Positions 55,911 to 64,000 of a DNA stretch of 64,000 bases are shown here, piece after piece. Both the position numbers and the translations under genes were made by a program. The stretch is from contig CM037843.1 in NCBI GenBank assembly GCA_021234535.1, positions 26,195,911 through 26,259,910 of the forward strand, read 5' to 3'. Under the pieces are notes generated by a model, which did no database searches, was not told the origin of the DNA, and saw only the letters and a program-made list of their open reading frames with translations. How positions within the stretch are numbered: position 1 is the stretch's first letter; every line of letters starts with the position of its first letter. Origin of the DNA: Stichopus chloronotus (Eukaryota > Echinodermata > Holothuroidea > Aspidochirotida > Stichopodidae).

Positions 55911-57000
55911 TGATTGCATGATATTTATTCATCAGTGTGCTCAGTTGACAGTGATTCCAAGCTATCATTTTTATGTCTCACTAGTCTTGAAGAAAAGAGC
56001 ACTATGCACTGACTGAACAAATGGAAAACTAAAATACAAACTGAAAATGTTCTGGTAGTTTTCTGTGTCAGAATTCTAAAATATCTGTTAAATTCTTCCC
56101 ATTTAGTGAATATTTTTTTCAGTTCCAGACTGAATATTATGTCCGATTGGTCATATAGTTTTTTCTTCAACTTTTATTTATCATCATAATATTCTTGATG
56201 TGTACATTGTAACTTTTTTCATTCTTTGCTTATACTAGTTACTTTAAGCAACGTAAAGTGAAATTTGCATGTTTTGCAACAGTCATGTTACACTTTAAGT
56301 TGCTTAAATTACCTCAGTCACCTGCTGTATCATACCATGATTCTTTTTTTTTTGTATAATTTTTTGTATAATTTACCATTTTCTTTTTTGTTTTTCATGC
56401 TATAAATTCACGGATAGAAAGCCAGCTGTATATTTTATCGATACTGTAAATATTATTCACATTTGATCTTTGAAGAAATGGAGCATTTATAACTATCGGA
56501 GAAGTGATGATGAGCACAGAAAATGTTATATTTTGCATAGTATATAATGGAAAATTTATGGTTTTATGAGGGACAATGAGTATTTTTAGACAAGGATTGT
56601 GTCTTATGTCACTTAGTTTATCAAATAAGTTGTAAGTAAGCAAAGCATTATATTTTTCAAAACATGTCGTTCACTTATTGTAAAGCCAACAATAAATTTT
56701 GAAACAAAGGACAAAAACCTCTAGCTAGTTTTTCATTGTCTACTTTGCCCCTCTCCAACCCACATTTATCATATTTTCTCCTTCTCCCCCTTCTAGTTAT
56801 TTTTAGGTTTTTGCAATAAACAAAGTTTTGTTATGCAAACATGGACCAGCTGTGGTTAGTTAACACTTTTCTGTGTTGACTGACAGGGAGGTGAAGGGTA
56901 TATCTCAAAGAGAGAAGCTGTCAAAATTGCCCTTCCATATTTTTGTACAGGTCTTTCAAAATGAGGCGCTGGTTTTAATATGTTAAGGTTACTCTATCCT

Positions 57001-60000
57001 CAGTACAATCTGATTTGGTACGTGAAAGGGTTAGAGGTAATACAAATTCGTAGGAGTCCTTTAATCTGGTGTGTCAGTTAAAATTTCTGGTGTCAGTATT
57101 ATGGGCGTGGTCAACTTTCGACCACTAATCTAGAAGGATGTAAGTCTTAAGTAGCAAATAGCTGTTTGTGCCCACTGTGCCAGCTACTTGACTGCAATAT
57201 GCTTCTGACCATGTAACTTACAATATGCTGTTATCAATGTCTATTACCAGTGTTCTCCTACCCATTCCACAATCATTTTTTGACGCAACATCCAACAGTG
57301 CCACCCTACATGCATGGCTGTTCGGAGGATTTTCAACAAATTTACAATATCAGAATAGAATCCCTTCTGCGATGGCGAAAATGCTTATATTCCTACGGTA
57401 ACCTTTCTCCCTCATCGCTGGGAGTTGGAGTGAGGGGTTTGGATTACACAGATTCAATCCTAATTGATTGTCTTTGATGGCTGAAGACACTCGGTTTTGT
57501 GAGCTACTCTGAATCACACCCTACAGTACCCTCAGTATTGACAAAAAAAAGTGGGGTTCATTTGAGTGGGTAAAATGAACCGAGATGAAAGCATACAACT
57601 GAATCGGAGAGCAAATACAGAGAGGAATCATTACAAAAGTATTGTGCTGTTATGTGGTATCATCTTTATTACACATCTCCTTACTATTCTGTACATACAA
57701 TATCCTCCACTCAAGAACATCAGTATTGTTACACAATTCTTAATGTATCAATGAATGAGGTTCATTAAGGAGCTGTCATCATCTTTACCGCTGTTAAATA
57801 TCTTTAGATGGCGTTTATTGACATTCAGTTCCCATTTAGCACCGTCATCACCATTACAAAGATAACACTCTTGAATAACAATGACTATATGTTGTATATA
57901 TACTCACTGTACAATAGTGGTAGCTACATCTGAAAGGCTGTATTGTGTGGTAGTCTTAAAGTGCAGGGAGTGCAGATTAAGAAGCTTAAGGTATGTCATG
58001 CATCACTTCTCAACGAAATAAACCAGCTCACCCTCTGATTCCCCCTTCTCCCTCCTCTGTATTAAACCTTTATGTTTCATGGAGAATCAAAACACCCATC
58101 TTTTTAATGTCACAATGCACATAAATGTACATCTTTAATTGTGGCTGTTAGCAAAAATCGTGTTAGGGAGAAACCACATAGTTACCATTAAAGATCATCT
58201 CTTTCGTTTTAAGTGATACTACCCCTCCAACTCAAGTGTTTGCACAATCACATAACAGCACGCCATCCACCCATCCATCCATCCATCCATCAATCCCAAC
58301 TTCCCCTCGACACCAATACCATCATCTATGGATGAATTTAAGAAGTAAATTAGGCATCACAGGCATGTAGATATAAATTATAATAACTTTAATAAACAAT
58401 GTACCACATTTAATCCCATTTCACACTAACTTGAACCTAGTTTTCAGTGTAAAGAATTACACAGTGCTCACTACCTTTAAACAAGTATCTGGCACAAATT
58501 AAATTGCATTGTCATGTAATCTTTGAACCAGTTACTGGTATAAATTATGCATGAAAACAATACTTGCTTAATCTTTGCTCCAAACTTTTCAGTTCCAATT
58601 TTGTTACTATGAACTACTGCATATGGCATATTTTTATTACTCCGGCCATTAGCAAGCATAATTGGTACCGTTACCTATTCAAACGAGTTTGGAATTTACA
58701 CGATGGGCCTTCTTTACAGGATAAGTATGTCAATTGGTACTTTGAGGAACAATCTTTTTAATAAACATGATTCAACATGTCATGACATATTGCCAATGTA
58801 TTCATTTTATATGACACTGGCCTATGCTCTGTTCAGCTTTTCCTTCAACGTTTTTTATGTAGGCCCAAATGATCTGATGTAAGTAATATAGTACAGTGGA
58901 ATGATATAGTACGGTATGTTAGGAACAGACATGTTGTAAATCCTTTTTGTATCTAAGATATAGAAAACACCTACCTGTTCATTGTGATTTAGCAATTACA
59001 CAAGGTATGAGATTATGCAAAGCAAACAGCTGAAATGAGTGTACAGCTACGATGATTGCTGCAGGTGTCCTGCACTGACTGCATGATATGTATATACATA
59101 TACCATATAAATGCTCTGTGTATAGTTTTATATATATATATACTTGCCACCCACTCCAGTCCCCCCTCCCCCACCCGTTAACATTAGCGATTTAACGGTC
59201 AGAGGAGCCCTTTTGTGCCAAAGCAATAACTTTGACCGATTGAAATTGGAAAATAGCCTGATTTTTTAGCAGCGTACTCTAAGCCCTGATGACCTCAGTG
59301 TAAATTAAAGTTTGATATTTGTTGCAGTTAAATTTCTAACCTCCCATGATGCATTGTTACGTAATCATTATACGACCTTACTTGTGCGTGATATTCTAAT
59401 AGACTGGTAATGTTACAACAAGTACTCACATTTGCAGTGATATGATGTAATAGTAATAACAATTTAATGCACTGTATTAAATTTTACGCGTGCGCGACAG
59501 TTCTGTTCAGGCTGGTATAACATTGTGATGATTCTGGAAGTATACTTGTGGGTCTGCATTTTATGTTTATTTTGAAGCTGGCGTTGTTGCAGTATTGTTT
59601 TAGTCATCTATTTAAAAGGCCTTAATACCCAAAATGTCGGCAATAAAAGATTCATTCATAGCATTAGTATCATTCGTCTTCTTTAACACTGACTTTTTCT
59701 GTACATGCATTGCATTTAGGTCTACATTAACTAAAATATATACAGGCACATTAAAATTTAACACATTCATGCAGTTATTACTAGTTGATATTTTAACACT
59801 TCAGATGATGGTGATATTTGGTGAAGACACACACTACTATAGAAAAGGCACTCTGTATACATCAATTAACCATACATACAGCCAACATAATTTATAAAAT
59901 TTTTATGTACAAAGATGAACATAGAAATGAAGAAACGTGGTTTCCTCAGTGATCATTGTTTCATTAATACTGTTGCAACTGTATTTGGATTGAATGTGTG

Positions 60001-62202
60001 TGTGCAAATATTTTTTCAGACTTTGATTTCTACATGACTCAATCTTTCAAGTATAGCCAGCGCAATAAATACATTCATGACTGTAAAAAGCATGCATCTC
60101 AACACATTGCGGTTTAATTTTGAAGCTCATAATCAAGGTTTTATACTCAATGGTCAGTCTTCATGTAACTAATAATCCGACAGCTGGGATGCCCACACAA
60201 CACATTGTAAGATAAAGATGCTGTCATCATAGGCGACCTCCTTTAGTCAATATTGCAGGACTGAGTGTGATATTAGCAGCACATAGACCACTGGTTGTGT
60301 GTCAAAATATAGAAAAAATTTTTTTTCCATCTTGATTTCACAAAAGACTGAGCAAATGGGAATGGAAATGTGAAACCTCATATATGGTGAAGGGTGCATA
60401 GCAATAACGTTCATCACACTGATTACAAATCATAGCGTGAGGAAATGTCTGTAGCTTCATACTAGAAGTTGCTATATGAAAATTTAATACCAAAGTAGGA
60501 GAGTACTCCAAGTAATCTGTGTATGTAGGTGTGGATAGAAATGCATACACTAGTTTAATACTAAAGATTAGGCCTTAAACACTATTACGGAGATGATACA
60601 TTTTCGATATTGAGATGTCACTAACTTAATTCCTTTGAACAAAATTTTTCCAAAGGATTATAAATGTGACAAAAAGGGCTTGAAATTTGCTGGATTAATT
60701 TTGCAACTCACAGCTACATCTTCAGTCTTGTTACGCAAACATGACTGAATAACCTATCTTCTTCCATCCATGCAGAATCTTAAATCCTCATCAAAGAGAC
60801 AACACTGTTCTATATGTACCTGCATACTATGATTGCTCTCCACAAATCCTGCACCTCTAGCAAATACTGGTATTATTTTATTAGAATAATTGTGGTTATT
60901 TTTGTAATTTTTTTTTGTCCAAATTCCTGTATTTGCCAACTACTTTGCCACTTATTTTTTTTTATAAAAAAATCTTTCCCTTTTCTCCATGTAATGCGCT
61001 GCCTATACAAATTGCTTTATCACGCTTAGATGCAAAATGGTTTGTAACATATTATAAAGGCAACCTAATTGAGGGGATAATCAACTTCATTAAATAGGAA
61101 ACTGATGTCCTAACATCTGCCCACAGTAGGATTTAATACAGCAGCAACGGCAAATCTAGAAAACAGTACAAGAGGGAAAAGAATGATAAGCCAAGGTATC
61201 ATTTCAGGTGACAAGGTTTAACATTGTTGGAGGGTGGGGACATAACTTGCTGATAGCTGTATGTCACCTAACCAAACAGACTATGATTCATCTTTCTATA
61301 TTTTGGATAAATACCAGATCTAGGTGATCCAACAAGAGAACAAGGAAATGTCTGCAAAGGGAGGTTGGCAAATATAGCTCCCTCTCATCTAGCAAACAGG
61401 GTATGTGTAGCCAGCTACAATCTTTACATGGAAGAGGCTTTCAAGGATGTGATAAATTGCTGCCAAAAATTAGAAAATTACACACATACCACAGAATAAT
61501 GAGAGACAGCAGTTACCCCACATGATGAAAGATTACATAAGGTTAATAAGTCTGAAGGTTAAAAATTATAAAAATCAAAATTATCCAATCACCACAGACA
61601 TTTGGTAAAGCAAGTGAAAGTAGCAAGCAATTAAGAAGTGTTGGCAAAAATTTCACCAGACAGCCAATTATGATAAAACATGAGCAGTTCCAGAATGACC
61701 TGACAATAGAAAAATAAAATTACAGTACAAAGACTAAAACACCAGGCAAGAAATATGTGAAAGATTTTAACTTTAAGTAGTTTACTAGCTCAGAGAGTAA
61801 AACTCCTGCTTATCTTACAAAAGAAATATTTTTAATAGAGGGATGTTCACAAAATCTGGACCAAAGGTATCACAAGTTAAGCCTTAAACACCCCTTCCTA
61901 GGTAGAACACTGCCAATACTGGGGACTTGATCTCCACAAATAAGGTTAACCTACATGAAGATAGATATCCTATCATGTAGGATTACAGAAATAATTTACT
62001 TGTATGTTTGTAAATAGTCCAAACCTGCATTATGTCCAGGCCATCTAATTGGGTGGAACATGTCAGTGCACCATATTTTATGAAGTATGACAAAGTCAGT
62101 GTTTCAACTCAGAAAACGGATCAACAGAAAACAAAAATAAAACTATGTTGTAAATCAATAATTTGCAGTACTAACTTTACTCAAGAAAACTAAGAGGCAA
62201 AG
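57001..62202. other. AT-rich DNA, probably intergenic plus a minus-strand 3' UTR
   Basis: No supported coding exon. It contains an (ATCC)n microsatellite (58264-58290), a TA repeat at about 59130-59142, and TTTATT (minus-strand AATAAA) at 60877-60882. That last motif could end a 1.3-kb 3' UTR of the minus-strand gene whose stop is at 62203. Confidence 0.45.
58264..58290. repeat. (ATCC)n microsatellite
   Basis: About six to seven tandem ATCC units with one interruption (CACCC) near the start. Confidence 0.9.
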
Positions 62203-62304
62203 TTACTCTGCCATCATACAAATTCCTTTCCTTGGCACGTCAAACTCATCCACACTTATTCCATTTTCCCGAAAATAACGCTGAGATATGTTAGAAACAC
62301 ATAT
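62203..62304 (-). CDS. Terminal coding exon of an unidentified convergent gene
   Basis: On the minus strand a strong acceptor (GTTTTTGTTTTTTTCACCAG) is followed by 33 codons and TAA (62203-62205). The product ends ISQRYFRENGISVDEFDVPR then KGICMMAE. The composition (charged, few low-complexity residues) looks like real protein, and the tract before it is an excellent pyrimidine stretch. I do not recognise the family. Upstream exons would lie at higher coordinates, perhaps outside the window. A chance open frame after a chance acceptor is the alternative. Confidence 0.5.
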   Translation of the reverse strand: MCVSNISQRYFRENGISVDEFDVPRKGICMMAE

Positions 62305-64000
62305 CTGGTGAAAAAAACAAAAACTTTGTTGAACTTGCTTAAATTCCTATGCTGATTAGAAATTTAATTTGCAGAGAACATTACTTCAATGATTTTGCAA
62401 AAGCTATCATTTCTATCCATCACTTTTAGGTCCTCTGTGAGCATCTGATGACTTTAATGAAAATAAAGCAAGAACAAGATTAGCATTCACCCCACAGAGA
62501 AATCAAACGGCTGTACAATCATATCACATGACTGCATTCATCGAATGTTCAACTCTAAACATGGCAACTTTAGCAAGGCTGAGAGAGAAAAAGGGAAAAG
62601 GTACTGACTTCAGCCCCAGGTGGATGAAAAAGCTTTCCTGGCGATATTACTGATGATACTCTCCTGAAATTAAATTAAGGGAATTTCGGGAAGTATGATT
62701 ATGTGTAAAGTGAAAAGCTGGGAATGGCTTCGTCCCGCAACATATATTCATGTGATTTTTACAAATGGATTGTCTGAATCAGAAAATGAATGAATTTATT
62801 CACGATGCAGTTGTCGTACCTACACGATAAACCTACCGTACCATGCGCACTTTTCTTGTTGCAGATTTTTTTGTACAATTTTTTTTTTTCATTTCTGTAC
62901 AGATAATTCACAAAAACAAAAATTAACATCAAAATTACATGTACACCACATTACACACAACCAACTTAACTCTTTATACTTGTAGTCTACATGTTGACAT
63001 CAGTCATGCATTTCATGTATGTCACATAGAACTGTTGTGAAGGTTGTGGTCACAACGTAGGTTAGGCACACCGGGTGTACAAATAGTCATGGTAGGAGTA
63101 TTATTAAATTTACCTGCCAAACCAACAAAGCACATGCTTGCTCTCAAGCAGCACACCTGAAAGTTTCGTCAAGTAGAATAGTTCACATGTATATACATTC
63201 TGTACAAATTACACTTGAATGTACAATATACACACCAACAAAATACTGTGAATCCACATACAGTTGCCACAAACATTCACATCTACTCCAGATACAACTA
63301 AATTGCTTCGAAAACATATAAGGCAATGCAAGCAAACCTAAGATTCGATCATGTCACTTTTTACTTTCAATTCTTTAAATGCACCAAAATTTTAATCAAG
63401 AAATACTTGTGAATTAGTTTACACCTTTGAGGGGCGAAATGTCATCCGATGATTTAACACTGTCCCCCTGCCCCATCGACCGAAACGCACCCAGCTCGGA
63501 AAGTGATACCGTCCATGAAAGCAACCAGCTATGAACTGATGATGATCAAAAACATGAAATGTCAAGGCCCTTGGAGAATTAATTCGATATAGACTATTAA
63601 GTTTCCCTCATGATTACACCATTAATATTAGTAAAAGTTGTGACTGCTTCCTTTCATTCCGAGAAGGTTCGCTGCGGCGGTATCTTCGAGGCAGACCGTG
63701 TTTTATGTGACATGATCGATTTTTCCTCAAAGAATTAAGAAAATGAAACGAAGAGCTAAAACCTACCAGCAACAACAACAATTATTCAACCTCTGTGAAC
63801 AAGGATGTGTACCGTGTGCAACTCACTGCATGATCGATAAATAATGTGGGTGCTGAAATAACAGTGTATGTGATTTAATGAAACTTGATAGTCAGCTACA
63901 GATGTGATATTATAGTCAACACTCGAAGAGAGATGCAGAATTGTGTAAACCCTGATAACCACAAGTATCAATGTGAAATTGTCACGTACACGGAAGGATG
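62305..64000 (-). other. Probable intron or upstream DNA of the minus-strand gene
   Basis: Mostly AT-rich. A GC-richer island at about 63420-63720 has short coding-like frames on both strands: plus-strand 63439-63534, beginning MSSDDLTLSPCPIDRNAPSS, and minus-strand readings at 63430-63545. None is bounded by convincing splice sites, so I did not call an exon. Confidence 0.4.

Larger units (their letters stand above)
50311..57000 (+). other. Probable 3' UTR and downstream intergenic DNA
   Basis: AT-rich and without supported exons. It contains several AATAAA motifs, a short tandem repeat (53189-53264) and a 153-base-spaced direct repeat (55667-55910). The absence of exon-like frames fits a long 3' UTR, but no cleavage site can be fixed. 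Confidence 0.5.

Noticed and set aside
57566..57754. 62-codon frame with a hydrophobic segment
   Set aside because: It has one possible membrane stretch but no start context, signal or homologue that I recognise, and lies in AT-rich DNA.
60754..60939. Minus-strand frame ending MDGRR
   Set aside because: The last 33 codons look protein-like, but the frame falls in the likely 3' UTR of the minus-strand gene and no convincing acceptor precedes it.
1..64000. CRISPR arrays, operons, bacterial promoters, rRNA genes
   Set aside because: Nothing of the kind is present. Introns, weak gene density and MITEs indicate animal nuclear DNA. No intact tRNA gene with clear A and B boxes was found by eye.

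Overview
The window looks like nuclear DNA of an invertebrate animal. It is AT-rich and intron-dominated, with GT–AG splicing and many small non-autonomous DNA transposons, and it contains no bacterial-type operon, rRNA or recognisable tRNA gene. An invertebrate deuterostome such as an echinoderm is my guess, but the sequence does not prove it.

The one clear gene lies on the + strand and fills most of the window (about 9.6 to 50.3 kb). I assembled it from 13 coding exons whose reading phases all fit together: 9605-9637, 12506-12643, 18740-19003, 19978-20133, 21203-21343, 21596-21685, 22563-22646, 26344-26484, 30021-30101, 30707-30931, 33877-34055, 37440-37495 and 49425-50296. The predicted protein has 819 residues and resembles the CCDC9/CCDC9B coiled-coil family. 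An N-terminal coiled coil, a basic RRQNI helix, an NWGGP motif, an MTGKERRDY…QWK block and a WRREWD motif occur in the order found in that family. Unlike the vertebrate proteins as I know them, it carries a complete PDZ domain (GLGF loop included), encoded by two exons between the coiled coil and the CCDC9 core. It also has a pure RG tract, two exons that each encode an IPN motif, and a Trp/Pro/acidic tail. This PDZ–CCDC9 architecture is the most interesting point in the window.

Region by region: 1-9.6 kb is upstream DNA with a probable minus-strand tRNA-derived SINE, a 123-bp MITE, a GGACAA fold-back element, an interleaved inverted repeat and one TTAA-flanked MITE. From 9.6 to 50.3 kb is the gene. 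Its introns hold two more copies of the TTAA MITE (one nested in a hAT-like relic), a Tigger/pogo-like element with a TA duplication, a second 123-bp MITE, a second fold-back element, and 41-bp and 73-bp tandem repeats. From 50.3 to about 57 kb is probably 3' UTR and intergenic DNA with several AATAAA signals. From about 57 to 64 kb a short terminal coding exon (62203-62304) with an excellent acceptor suggests the 3' end of a convergent minus-strand gene that I cannot identify.

The exon model rests on splice-site reading and phase agreement only. The first exon (33 bp), exon 12 (56 bp) and the minus-strand exon are the least certain parts.
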